Source: Pseudomonadota bacterium
GTDB lineage: Bacteria; Pseudomonadota; Alphaproteobacteria; Rhizobiales; Hyphomicrobiaceae
Direction: 5' to 3'
Assembly (NCBI GenBank): GCA_023410905.1
Contig: JAEYPL010000353.1
Coordinates: 1 to 46,716, forward strand
DNA: 46,716 nt
The notes under the pieces are model-generated. The model searched no databases and was not told where the DNA came from. It worked only from the letters and a program-made list of their open reading frames with translations. Position numbers and translations under genes: made by a program. Below are positions 1-8,206 of this stretch, in pieces; position 1 is the first letter of the stretch, and each line of letters opens with the position of its first letter.

Positions 1-987
1 CGTCAGCATCTTCATGGTGGTGGTCTTGCCGCAGCCATTGGAGCCGAGAAAACCGAAGCTTTCCCCACGTCCGATCCGGAAGCTGACGTCATCGACGGCG
101 ATGAAGTCGCCGAAACGCATCGTCAGATGCTCGGCCTCGATGGCGATCTCGCTGCCGATCGCCGCGTCCCGGGGTGGAATGACCACGGCGTGATGATCAC
201 GGCGCTTTTCCTCGGGCAGCATCGCGATGAACGCCGCATCGAGATTGGGCGCCCCCGTCTGCTCCAGCAGATCGTGCGGGGTTCCGGCCGCGAGCACCCG
301 ACCGGCATCCATGGCGACCAGCCAATCGAAGCGACTGGCCTCCTCCATGTAGGCCGTTGCGACGATGACGCTCATGCGTGTGTGATCGTGATCGCGCCGG
401 ATATCGTCGATCAGCTCCCAGAACTGCCGCCGCGACAGCGGATCGACGCCGGTCGTCGGCTCGTCGAGGATTAGCAGATCAGGATCATGGATCAGCGCGC
501 AGCAAAGCCCGAGCTTCTGCTTCATGCCACCGGAGAGCTTTCCGGCGGGCCGATCCGAAAACTGTGCCAGTCCCGTGCGTTCGAGAAGCTGGGTAATGCG
601 GCGATTTCGCTCCCGCCTGTTGTGGCCGAACAGACGGCCGAAGAAATTGACATTCTCGAAGACGGAAAGCGTCGGATAGAGATTCTTGCCGAGCCCTTGC
701 GGCATGTAGGCAATGCGCGTGTAGGCTGTCTGGCGGTGTCGCGGATCGGAGATGTCGCCGCCGAGCACCTCGATGCGCCCCTCTTGGATCACACGCGCGC
801 CGGCAATCAGTGACAGTAGGCTCGATTTACCGACGCCATCCGGTCCGATCAGCCCGACCATACAGCCTGCGGGCAGATCGAGTGTGATCGCATCGAGTGC
901 GCGCGTCGTGCCGTATGACTGGCTGACATTATCGATCCGGACAACAGGTGCGCCCCCGCGATCTGCCGAGCGTGGCATGGTGGTCAT
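1..987 (-). CDS. RbbA-like ABC transporter ATP-binding protein (5' part; continues beyond window start)
   Basis: This is the N-terminal 329 codons of a tandem ABC ATPase. The first nucleotide-binding domain has Walker A GPDGVGKSS, signature LSGGMKQKLGL and Walker B LLILDEPTTGVDP. A second domain begins near residue 280 and its Walker A GSNGCGKTTT is reached just before the window edge. This duplicated arrangement, with these exact motif variants, is typical of the RbbA/YhiH family, where a C-terminal ABC-2 permease domain normally follows outside this window. The start ATG overlaps the stop of the upstream HlyD gene (ATGA), so the two are translationally coupled. Family knowledge suggests an inner-membrane export or ribosome-associated ATPase; the substrate is unknown. 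The call of the family is firm and the physiological role is not. Confidence 0.88.
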   Translation of the reverse strand, partial: MTTMPRSADRGGAPVVRIDNVSQSYGTTRALDAITLDLPAGCMVGLIGPDGVGKSSLLSLIAGARVIQEGRIEVLGGDISDPRHRQTAYTRIAYMPQGLGKNLYPTLSVFENVNFFGRLFGHNRRERNRRITQLLERTGLAQFSDRPAGKLSGGMKQKLGLCCALIHDPDLLILDEPTTGVDPLSRRQFWELIDDIRRDHDHTRMSVIVATAYMEEASRFDWLVAMDAGRVLAAGTPHDLLEQTGAPNLDAAFIAMLPEEKRRDHHAVVIPPRDAAIGSEIAIEAEHLTMRFGDFIAVDDVSFRIGRGESFGFLGSNGCGKTTTMKMLT

Positions 988-2057
988 TGCAGAGGCTTTG
1001 GCGGCAGTTTTGCGGGCCACGCGGCATCAGGCGACAGCCGAACATACGCGATGCCGGGCAGGCCGGTTTTGACGTGCTCGATGTATTTCTTCAGTAGCTC
1101 CGGCGAGATCTGCGCTTTGATCCGGAACATGAGCTTCTGGCGCTCTTCCTCGGTCTCCACAGTCTTGGGCGTGAACTGTGCCACGTTGGCGACAAATCTG
1201 ATCTTGGCGGGAATGGCGTACTCGGGTGCCGCATCGAGCACGATCCGCGCATCGGCGCCGATGGCGACGCGCCCGGCCTGTGCCGTCGGCAGGAAGAAGG
1301 TCATGTGCACATCCCCCAGATCGACAAGATTGAGGACACGGCCGCCGCCGGACAAAACTTCGCCCGGCTGAGCAACGCGATATTGAACGCGTCCGGGGCG
1401 TGGAGACTTCAACGTGCTGTCATTGATGTCGGTCGTAATGCTCTCGATCGCCGCCTGAGCAGCATCCACTGCGGCCTCCGCGTCGACGACCAGCGCTTTC
1501 GCCGCGCCGATCGCGGCTTCCGACGCCGCGAGCTGAGCTTGCGCGGCGGCGACGGCGGCAAGTGCTCCCTGCTCCGCGGCCCGGTCGTCATCCAGCACCT
1601 GCTGGGAAACCGTCTCACGCCGCGCCAGCTCCTCGGATCGTGCGAGCTTGCGCTGAGCTGCATCGAGCTGAGCTTTGCGCTGCGTGACTACTGCGCCCGC
1701 GGCCGTGCGTTCCGCCTCGCGTTGGGTGACAAGGCTACGGGCGGTGTCGATGCCGATCCTTGCGCGTTTGAGCTGCGCCTCGGCCTGCCGACGTTGGGCC
1801 TCGAGCTGATCGGTATCCATGCGCGCCAGCACTTGCCCAACCTCGACGAAATCCCCTTCGTTGACCAGGATCTCCTTGATCCGCCCGGCAGTCTTTGTTG
1901 CCACATCGATTTCAACGGCCTCGATGCGGCCGTTGCCGCTGGCGATGCCGGTCGGCAGTCCGCTGCCCGAGAAACGCCCCCATGCGAGATACACGGCGGC
2001 CAGTATGACGACGGCAATCGCGATGGACATGCGGCGTGATGCGAAATCAATCTTCAT
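984..2057 (-). CDS. HlyD-family membrane fusion (adaptor) protein, YhiI-like
   Basis: A 357-residue periplasmic adaptor. It has one N-terminal membrane anchor (about residues 10-28, IAIAVVILAAVYLAW), a lipoyl/barrel-sandwich half reading GRIKEILVNEGDFVEVGQVL, a long Ala/Gln/Arg-rich coiled-coil hairpin (about 80-215), then the second lipoyl half and a beta-barrel. Such proteins bridge an inner-membrane ABC pump to the outer membrane. The reading frame extends 21 codons upstream, but the ATG at 2057 is preferred because the anchor then begins after a short basic N terminus and an AGAGA stretch lies just upstream. Its stop overlaps the start of the RbbA-like ATPase, the usual yhiI-rbbA arrangement. 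It is probably the third gene of the operon that begins with the DASS transporter. Confidence 0.88.
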   Translation of the reverse strand: MKIDFASRRMSIAIAVVILAAVYLAWGRFSGSGLPTGIASGNGRIEAVEIDVATKTAGRIKEILVNEGDFVEVGQVLARMDTDQLEAQRRQAEAQLKRARIGIDTARSLVTQREAERTAAGAVVTQRKAQLDAAQRKLARSEELARRETVSQQVLDDDRAAEQGALAAVAAAQAQLAASEAAIGAAKALVVDAEAAVDAAQAAIESITTDINDSTLKSPRPGRVQYRVAQPGEVLSGGGRVLNLVDLGDVHMTFFLPTAQAGRVAIGADARIVLDAAPEYAIPAKIRFVANVAQFTPKTVETEEERQKLMFRIKAQISPELLKKYIEHVKTGLPGIAYVRLSPDAAWPAKLPPKPLQ

Positions 2058-2153
2058 TCGAGATCTCTCGATGGACCTTGCGCAGTCGATGTCTCCGCGC
2101 GCGTGCGCGCGGAGGCTCATGCCCGTGCGGTCAGCGTTTGAAGAATAGGCACA

Positions 2154-3227
2154 TCACGGCGTGATGGCTATCTTGAGCACACCGTCGCGTTGATGCGCGA
2201 AGAGTTCATAGGCCGCTTCGATTTGATCAAGTTTGAAGCGATGTGTCACAAGTGGGCGCGTGTCCACCTTGCTGGCCGCTACGACGTTCATGAGGCGGCG
2301 CATCCGCTCCTTGCCGCCGGGGCAGAGTGTCGTGACGATCGTGTGGTCTCCGAGGCCGGCCGCAAAAGCCCCGAGTGGGATGCGGAGGTCATCAGAGTAA
2401 ACGCCGAGCGACGACAGCGTTCCGCCGGGCCGCAGCACTCTAAGCGCCCATTCGAATGTCTGCTGGTGCCCGAGCGCTTCGATGGCGACATCGACGCCGC
2501 GGCCATCGGTCAGGCGCATGATCTCGGTCACAGGATCCGTGGTTCTGAAGTCGACGACATGGTCCGCGCCCATGCGACGGGCCATCTCCGCGCGCGCCGG
2601 CACGGTCTCGACGCCGATCACCGTCGTTGCGCCCATGAGGCGTGCCCCGGCCGTCGCACAAAGGCCGATCGGGCCCTGTGCGAAGATGGCCACCGCATCG
2701 CCGATGCGGACGCCGCCCCTTTCGGCGCCGGAGAAGCCGGTCGAAAGGATGTCCGGGCACATGAGCACCTGCTCGTCCGTGAGACTGTCCGGCACCGGCG
2801 CAAGATTCGCGATGGCATCGGGAACGAGCAGGTATTCGGCTTGCGCCCCATCGATGGTATTGCCGAATTTCCAGCCGCCGATCGCCCTCCAGCCGCTCTC
2901 GGTGCCAGCACCGTCCTGCGAGTGAAAGCCGCACAGGCAGGCGGTGGAAGTTCCCGAGGGCGTGATCGCGCCGGCAATGACGCGCTGACCCTCGCGGAAG
3001 CCACGGACTTCCGAGCCCAGCTTTTCAATGACGCCAACCGGCTCGTGTCCGACCGTCAGACCTCTGGCAACCGGGTATTCACCCTTGAGGATGTGAACAT
3101 CGGTACCGCAGATCGTCGTCGTGGTGATGCGGATGACAGCGTCGAGCGGACCGGGCTCGGGGATCGGCTTCTCGTCCAGCACGATCCTCCCAGGTTCGAC
3201 GAAGATCGCAGCTTTCATCTTGCGCAT
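2154..3227 (-). CDS. Zinc-dependent secondary alcohol dehydrogenase (medium-chain family)
   Basis: A 357-residue MDR-family dehydrogenase that should oxidise an alcohol, or reduce a ketone or aldehyde, with a nicotinamide cofactor. Visible zinc ligands are C40, H61 with E62 (GHEPVG), and D159 in CPDILSTGFSGAE. The Cys/His/Asp set and the lack of a four-Cys structural zinc lobe resemble clostridial isopropanol dehydrogenases rather than classical ADH. The Rossmann motif is AQGPIGL, with Ala at the first Gly position. E207 at the end of the second beta strand argues for NAD over NADP. Met1 and Met4 are both possible starts. The gene lies 42 bp after the DASS transporter and about 97 bp before hlyD, so all are probably cotranscribed. 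The substrate cannot be read from the sequence. Confidence 0.9.
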   Translation of the reverse strand: MRKMKAAIFVEPGRIVLDEKPIPEPGPLDAVIRITTTTICGTDVHILKGEYPVARGLTVGHEPVGVIEKLGSEVRGFREGQRVIAGAITPSGTSTACLCGFHSQDGAGTESGWRAIGGWKFGNTIDGAQAEYLLVPDAIANLAPVPDSLTDEQVLMCPDILSTGFSGAERGGVRIGDAVAIFAQGPIGLCATAGARLMGATTVIGVETVPARAEMARRMGADHVVDFRTTDPVTEIMRLTDGRGVDVAIEALGHQQTFEWALRVLRPGGTLSSLGVYSDDLRIPLGAFAAGLGDHTIVTTLCPGGKERMRRLMNVVAASKVDTRPLVTHRFKLDQIEAAYELFAHQRDGVLKIAITP

Positions 3228-3269
3228 GGATTTGCTCCTGTATCGCTGTGGCCGCGCGGCCGCATGTTT

Positions 3270-4778
3270 TCAGACGTAACCGAGCCAGCGCCAGTACGTT
3301 GCCCCGAGCAGCATCACGAGCGCGAAGGCGAGAACGGTCAGCACGAGTCCCGTGCGGACGAAGTCCCGCGCCTCGAAGGTATCGGTGCCGTAGGCGACCA
3401 TGTTCTGCGGTGCATTGACCACGAGAATGAAGCCGAAGCTCACGACGAACTGCAGCAGCATGGTCATGCCGACGATGTTGATGCCGGGTGTTGCTACGCT
3501 CTGGAGCACGGCGATGATGATCGGGATCATGGCCGAGGCAAGTGCCGTCGCACTGGCGAAGCCAAGATGGATGACGATGAGGAAGAGGCTCATCACACCC
3601 AGAATGAACAGGGCCGTCGCGTTTGCGAGCCCGAAATCGGCGACCACGATATCGGCGAGCCACGTTGCGCCCCGTGTCTGAAGCAGCGCCGTTCCGAGAC
3701 TGATCCCGATACCGAACAGGACGATGGTGCCCCACGGTATTCTCGGCTGGGCCTCCTTCCACGTCATGATGCCGATGCCGGGCAGAAACATCAGCGCCAC
3801 GGCGGCGACTGTCGTGGAGGATGTGTCGAAGCGGTGCAGCACGCCTTCCGTTGACCAGAACCCCAGCAGCGCAAGAGAGATCGCGAGCAGCTTCTTTTCG
3901 GACGTCTTCATGGGGCCGAGATCAGCAAGCGCCTTCCGGATGGAAGCCTGGCCGCCGGCGACCTCGCTTACCTCCGGACGCATCATCGAGGTCATGACGA
4001 AGTAGAGCGCGACCGTCATGATCGCGGCGAAAGGCGCAGCGGCGATGAACCAATCCAGCCAAGTGATCGTCTGCTGTAGCGTGCGCTCTATGAAGCCGAC
4101 TGCCACCATGTTTTGTGCCGCAGCCGTCTTGATGCCGACATTCCAGATGCTCGCAGTCTGGACGGTTGTGATCATCAACATGCCGGCGAAGGCACCTTTC
4201 TTGTCGACACCGAAAGCCGCGATAATACCGAGCATGATAGGCACCAGACATGCGACGCGGGCCGTCGTTGAGGGCACCAGAAAGGCCATGATGAAGCCCA
4301 CAAGGATCGCGCCCATCACGACGTGACGGGTCTCGGTGCCGACACGCGAGAGGACGACGAGGGCGATGCGCTTATCGAGACCGGTCGCCGTCATGGCGGC
4401 TGCGAGAAAGAGCGCGGCCGCCACCAGTGCCAGCGCCGTATTGGCGAACCCGCTGAAGGCCATTCCGAGGCCCGCGCTCGTGCCCATCAGTACCTCGGGG
4501 TTCGCTGGATTGGGTGAGGGGCCGAGCAGGAAGGCCATTAGCGCTGCGATGACCACCGCGGAGACGGCGTAGTCGAGAGCCTCGGTCATCCAGACGATGA
4601 CGGCGAATGCCAGGACCGCCAGCATGCGATGGCCGGCGACCGGAAGGCCGTCCGGCGTCGGCATGAGCAGAATCGCTGTCATCACGGCAACGGCGGCGAG
4701 CAGCCCCCAGATTGCCCGGCTCCAGCCCTGCAAAGTGTGGGTTCCAAGTGGGGCGGCTGGCTGTCCCTGCTTTGTCAT
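3270..4778 (-). CDS. DASS/SLC13-family anion symporter
   Basis: A 502-residue integral membrane protein with about 11-12 hydrophobic helices, homologous in layout to divalent anion:Na+ symporters (CitT/SdcS-like; dicarboxylate, sulfate or related anions). Two pseudo-repeats are visible. The first has a Ser-Thr-Thr motif in VPSTTARVACLVPIML, where DASS proteins carry the SNT motif. The second has a long hydrophobic HLGFASATALASAMIPI stretch at the equivalent place. The start ATG is preceded by AGAGGA. This is the first gene of the minus-strand operon DASS-ADH-hlyD-rbbA, and an FNR-type box is centred 65 bp upstream. A 7-bp inverted repeat overlaps the Shine-Dalgarno region. Substrate is unknown. 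Confidence 0.88.
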   Translation of the reverse strand: MTKQGQPAAPLGTHTLQGWSRAIWGLLAAVAVMTAILLMPTPDGLPVAGHRMLAVLAFAVIVWMTEALDYAVSAVVIAALMAFLLGPSPNPANPEVLMGTSAGLGMAFSGFANTALALVAAALFLAAAMTATGLDKRIALVVLSRVGTETRHVVMGAILVGFIMAFLVPSTTARVACLVPIMLGIIAAFGVDKKGAFAGMLMITTVQTASIWNVGIKTAAAQNMVAVGFIERTLQQTITWLDWFIAAAPFAAIMTVALYFVMTSMMRPEVSEVAGGQASIRKALADLGPMKTSEKKLLAISLALLGFWSTEGVLHRFDTSSTTVAAVALMFLPGIGIMTWKEAQPRIPWGTIVLFGIGISLGTALLQTRGATWLADIVVADFGLANATALFILGVMSLFLIVIHLGFASATALASAMIPIIIAVLQSVATPGINIVGMTMLLQFVVSFGFILVVNAPQNMVAYGTDTFEARDFVRTGLVLTVLAFALVMLLGATYWRWLGYV

Positions 4779-4786
4779 CGATCGTT

Positions 4787-4808
4787 CCTCTGGTGGGTAT
4801 CCCAGAGG
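4787..4808. promoter_or_regulatory. Inverted repeat overlapping the Shine-Dalgarno of the DASS gene
   Basis: CCTCTGG and CCAGAGG form a perfect 7-bp inverted repeat separated by 8 bp. On the transcribed (minus) strand the distal arm contains the AGAGG that serves as ribosome-binding site for the gene starting at 4778. If both arms are transcribed, the hairpin would mask the site. If transcription starts near 4802, as the FNR-type box predicts, the repeat may instead be an operator. Confidence 0.4.
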
Positions 4809-4836
4809 AGGATCGCGTCAACCATGACGGGAAGCC

Positions 4837-4850
4837 TTGAGCAGCGTCAA
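4837..4850. promoter_or_regulatory. FNR/FixK-type box upstream of the DASS operon
   Basis: TTGAGCAGCGTCAA matches the TTGA-N6-TCAA core of FNR/FixK/NnrR-class sites. Its centre is 65 bp upstream of the DASS start codon, the same spacing as the other boxes in the window. The fifth base is G rather than the usual T or C. Confidence 0.55.
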
Positions 4851-4971
4851 TCTGAAAGGATCATTGGGAGCCGCCATGCCGGCTGCCGCGCCTTGGCCTG
4901 CTCCCCAGAGGTGAGACCGAAGATGAGTTTTGAATCGGGCTATTTCCAATCTTTCGAACGGAGACGTGGAC

Positions 4972-5256
4972 ATGGCACGGAGAGGACAATCGACCGAGGA
5001 GATTATCGCAGCGCTGTGCGAAGCGGAGGTGCGTATCGGTCAGGGTGAGACGGTGCGCAAGATCTGCCGGAGCCTAGGGATCTCGGAGCAGCCATACTAG
5101 TGGCGGCGCGAGTACGGCGGCCTGAAGCTCAACTAGGCGAAGCGGCTCAAGGAATTTGAGCGGGAGAATGATCGGTTGAGGAAGGCCGTTTCCGACCTCA
5201 CGCTCGACAAGCTGATCCTGAAGGAAGCCCTCACGGGAAATGTATGGTTCGCGCCG
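4972..5256 (+). pseudogene. IS3-family (IS407-like) transposase orfA remnant
   Basis: Starting from ATG at 4972, behind GGAGACGTGGAC, the frame reads a typical IS3-family OrfA: STEEIIAALCEAEVRIGQG, then KICRSLGISEQPY, then RRLKE-type and LRKAVSDLTLDKLILKEAL segments. Two in-frame stops (TAG at 5098 and TAG at 5134) interrupt the region that normally reads YYRWRREYGGLKL..AKRLKE, so the gene is dead. The sequence fits the IS407-type OrfA, which ordinarily pairs with a different OrfB from the one found downstream at 5366-6280. About 110 bp of unrecognised sequence separates the two. Terminal inverted repeats were not identified. Confidence 0.8.
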
Positions 5257-5365
5257 TCTGTGCAAGGGACGTGGACAGTTGCAGAGAGCAGTCTGCGTAA
5301 ATGTATCCGGCCTCTCGCGAGTGGACTGCTGTTGCAGCCAGGCCATGATGAGATCTGCATGCATC

Positions 5366-6280
5366 GTTCCCAATTAGATACTCCGGGAAGCTCGGCATTC
5401 TGCAGGGTTCGTTCTATCGTTGGTACGACAGGTATCGCACCGGTGGCATTGAGGCGCTGGAGGACAAGTTTTCGGAGCCGTCGCGGGTGTGGAACCGGAT
5501 CCCTGACGAGGTGCGTGCCGAGATCATCGACCTGGCGCTTGGTTGCCAGGAGCTGAGCCCGCGTGAAATGGCAGCGAAGTTCACGGACACGCGCAAATAC
5601 TAAGTATCCGAAGCCTCCGTGTATCGGCTGCTGAAAGCTCACGACCTGATCACCAGCCCGGCCTTCATCGTCATCAAGGCGGCGGCGGAGTTCCGCGACA
5701 AGACGACGGCACCGAACCAGCTCTGGCAGACCGACCTCACGTATCTGAAGGTGATCGGCTGGGGATGGTCCTATCTGCCGACGATCCTCGACGATTTCTC
5801 GCGCTACATCAACGCCTGGAAGCTGTGCATGACGATGAAGGCTGAAGACGTCACGGATACGCTGCAGCTGGTGCTAGCGGCATCAGGCTGGCCCGCGTCG
5901 TGCACAAGCCGCGCCTGCTCAGCGACAACGGGTCGAGTTACGTCTCGGTCGAACTCGCCGAATGGCTCGGTGACAACGGCATGGTTCACGTGCGAGGCGC
6001 GCCGAACCACCCGCAGACGCAGGGCAAGATGGAGCGATGGCACCAGACCTCGAAGAACCGCATCCTGCTCAAGAATTACTACCTGCCCGGCGATCTCGAA
6101 CGCGCCGTGCACCGCTTCGTCGAGCACTACAATCACGCCCGCTATCACGAAAGCCTCGGCAACCTCACGCCAGCTGACGCCTATTGCGGGCGTGGGCCGC
6201 AAATCCTGATCATGAGGGAGAAGATCAAACGCGAGACAATCCAAATACGCAGATTGATCCACTTCAAAACCGCAGCTTAA
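5366..6280 (+). pseudogene. IS3-family transposase orfB remnant (DDE integrase), 5' truncated and frameshifted
   Basis: The frame becomes recognisable at about GKLGILQGSFYRWYDRYRTGG and continues through an HTH/linker segment. An in-frame TAA at 5601 breaks the usual KYFVSEASVYRLLKAHDL junction. The catalytic core follows: NQLWQTDLTYLKVIGWGW (first Asp), then a frameshift near 5885, then RLLSDNGSSY (second Asp) and PQTQGKMERWHQ (Glu). It ends at 6280 with an intact C terminus. Stop codon, frameshift and missing 5' end make it nonfunctional. Its absent N-terminal part is of the same IS type as the fragment on the opposite strand at 18412-18690. It abuts the truncated ABC permease gene on its right side. 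Confidence 0.88.
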
Positions 6281-6299
6281 ATCTCAACCAAACCTGATC

Positions 6300-7057
6300 C
6301 GGAACCTCCAGTCCCTCGCGCCATAATCTGTCCCAAAGCATTCGACGACGGACATCCCGCCATAGCGAGCCAGGATCGCATCGAGGGTGGCGATGACCTG
6401 CTCGGCGCGGGCGTCGCGGAGCAGACGGACGCTCAACGAGTTGAAGGCACCTTCGAGGTCGAACATACCGCCGAGAGCCAGATCCGACATCCACATGACG
6501 GCGAAGCGGCGATCATCGGGTACGAGATCGCCGGGGGTCCTATGGCCTAGATGAACTCCGGTGAGAGTGCTATGCCGACGCCGCTGAGCGTACACCGCTT
6601 GCCATTGAGCAGCGCCCTGAAGGTGTCGCCCAGCTGGAACTTGTTTGCCGTAGCAAAAGGCCTCATTGACGACCACCTCATCCCTGCGGTCGGGCCCCGG
6701 AAGCCGGCCCGAAGATGCAGGCGATTCTGCTGACCCTCGGCCTTCTCTGGAATGGAGACCACCCGGCCGGTGGCCGGCTCGACGAGATTCGGCACATCGA
6801 GGATCGCATAGTGTGACGTCTGCCGCCGTGACACCATCGATCCCCAGAATCTGTTCGCCGACGGATTTTGGCGCGCGCTTTATCTCGGCGAAAATATCGC
6901 CGAAGCGATAGCGCTCGTTGTAGGCGCGTCGCGTTTCCTCCAGCGAATGATACGCGCCGCTCGCAAGCACGTACGTGACGACACCACCCGCGATCGGGAG
7001 CGCCTGCACCCAGATCCGCCTGAGATTCTGAAGCAGCTTGCGGTCGAGCATCCGCAT
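6300..7057 (-). pseudogene. FtsX/MacB-type ABC permease, frameshifted and truncated by an IS remnant
   Basis: From ATG at 7057 the protein begins with a basic stretch and a membrane helix (LPIAGGVVTYVLASGAYHSL), as in FtsX-like permeases, then the periplasmic segment ILGIDGVTAA. Homology then jumps between frames: ILDVPNLVEPATGRVVSIP near 6800, FQLGDTFRALLNGKRC and LSGVGIALSPEFI near 6600, and GDLVPDDRRFAVMWM back in the first frame near 6520. At least three frame changes are needed. The C-terminal core with its three membrane helices is missing, and recognisable sequence stops where the IS3 orfB remnant ends. It lies 4 bp after the broken ATPase gene, so both were one transporter operon. Confidence 0.8.
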
Positions 7058-7061
7058 GCTT

Positions 7062-7566
7062 TCACCAGTGGATCTCTGCGGGCGTCTTGCGCTCGGTATT
7101 GACCTCCACGCTCGTTATGCGTCCGTCGGCCCATGAAGCCGGAAGCCGCCCTCGACCTTGTCGGACTCGGTTCGCGCATGGACTATTTCCCCGCGCAGAT
7201 CTCGGGCGGCGAACAGCAGCGCATCGCCATTGCCCGTGCGATCGCAAAGAGGCCGGATATCTTGCTCTGCGACGAACCGACCGGCGCGCTCGACAAGCCG
7301 ACATGATTGCGCCGATTGGCCGTGAGACCGGCATCATCCAAGGAGCTGAGCTCATGATCACGAAAGCGCAGGGTGCCTGCCGTCGCATGATCGATCCCGT
7401 CCAGTACATTCAGTGGCGTCGATTTGTCGGATCCGGATGGACCGAGCAGCACCACCAGTTCCCCTGCCTCCAGCGCCATATCCACGCCTGGCTGGGCGCG
7501 GACCTCGACCTCCCCGCTTCTATAGACCTTGGTCAGGCCACGCACTTCGAAGACCAGGTCCGGCAT
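7062..7566 (-). pseudogene. MacB-type ABC ATPase gene, disrupted by an internal inversion
   Basis: The N-terminal part reads VFEVRGLTKVYRSGEVEV and a damaged Walker A, GPSGSDKST, where Asp replaces the Gly before Lys. It continues through LDGIDHATAGTLRF to TANRRNHVG near 7307. The last part, ADGRITSVEVNTERKTPAE ending at the TGA at 7062, is a normal C terminus for this family. The middle, carrying signature and Walker B, is absent from this strand and present on the plus strand at 7133-7303. The Q-loop region (expected after HVGF) and the H-loop region are not seen on either strand, so DNA was lost as well as inverted. It is followed by its frameshifted permease partner. Confidence 0.85.
7133..7303 (+). 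pseudogene. Inverted internal segment of the ABC ATPase gene
   Basis: On the plus strand 57 codons read ABC-ATPase sequence: KPEAALDLVGLGSRMDYFPA, then ISGGEQQRIAIARAIAKRP (signature), then DILLCDEPTGALDK (Walker B and D-loop). Both flanks encode the start and the end of the same protein on the minus strand. The simplest reading is a small inversion inside one gene with some loss at the junctions. The short string AAGCCG occurs at both ends (7136-7141 and 7295-7300), and CATG also recurs at both junctions. Confidence 0.85.
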
Positions 7567-7636
7567 GACGCGAAGTGTTCCTCGTCGGTGTGGAGCCCAT
7601 GGCGGATGCTACAGCACCACATCGGCAGTCTGCGAG

Positions 7637-8065
7637 CTATTTGACCAGCGTGACCGGCACGTTTACGAGTTTCAGAACCTTTGTTGCCACCGACCCGAGC
7701 AGCAGCCCACGGACCCCGCCTAATCCTCGGGTTCCCATGATTATGTGGTCGGCGCCGCCTTCGCGCGCTACACGCTCGATCGTGGCTGCGATTCCGCCGA
7801 TTTCCACGCGTGCTTCATAGGGCACGCCGGCACTCTCGCAGAGCGCTCGAGGCTCGGTCAGGACCTCGCTACCCGTCTGCTCCTCCTGCTCGGCGATCCA
7901 TCCGGGTGGCATGATGCCGGCGCCTTCCGGCAGTTCTTGTGTCACGATGTTCTGGACGTTGAGTACGACGATACGATGCGTCGGCTGGGATTTGGCCTGC
8001 TCCACGGCAAGACGTACTGCGCGCATCGCGGCCGACGAGCCATCGAAAGGAACCAGTATCTTCAT
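7637..8065 (-). CDS. Universal stress protein (UspA family)
   Basis: A 142-residue single-domain Usp. It opens with the beta-strand MKILVPFDGSSAAMRAV and ends with the nucleotide-binding loop MGTRGLGGVRGLLLGSVATK, an intact G-2X-G-9X-G-S pattern that in this family marks ATP-binding members. Proteins of this type are cytosolic dimers induced by growth arrest, oxygen limitation or energy stress. The gene is divergent from the four-CBS protein, and the shared 141-bp intergenic region holds a perfect FNR/FixK-type box about 70 bp upstream of this start. The other two Usps in the window have Ala at the first Gly of the loop, so this is the most canonical of the three. Confidence 0.93.
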   Translation of the reverse strand: MKILVPFDGSSAAMRAVRLAVEQAKSQPTHRIVVLNVQNIVTQELPEGAGIMPPGWIAEQEEQTGSEVLTEPRALCESAGVPYEARVEIGGIAATIERVAREGGADHIIMGTRGLGGVRGLLLGSVATKVLKLVNVPVTLVK

Positions 8066-8128
8066 GTTCGTGGCCTTCGGGCAATTGCTCTTCGCTTTCC
8101 AAGCCTCTTTCTATTGAGGCATCGAGCA

Positions 8129-8142
8129 TTGATGCGGATCAA
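8129..8142. promoter_or_regulatory. Perfect FNR/FixK-type box between usp and CBS genes
   Basis: TTGATGCGGATCAA is an exact TTGAT-N4-ATCAA palindrome, extended to ATTGAT...ATCAAT. Its centre is about 71 bp upstream of the CBS protein start at 8207 and about 70 bp upstream of the divergent Usp start at 8065, so it may serve either or both. Confidence 0.8.
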
Positions 8143-8206
8143 TCGTGAGTGGCGTCATTTCCGGCAAAAGGGATCAAGGTACGGCCATCCACCAAGGCGC
8201 TGAGCC

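Noticed and set aside
2190..3854. A 554-codon plus-strand open frame
   Set aside because: It is antisense to the alcohol dehydrogenase and DASS genes, with composition typical of a shadow frame.
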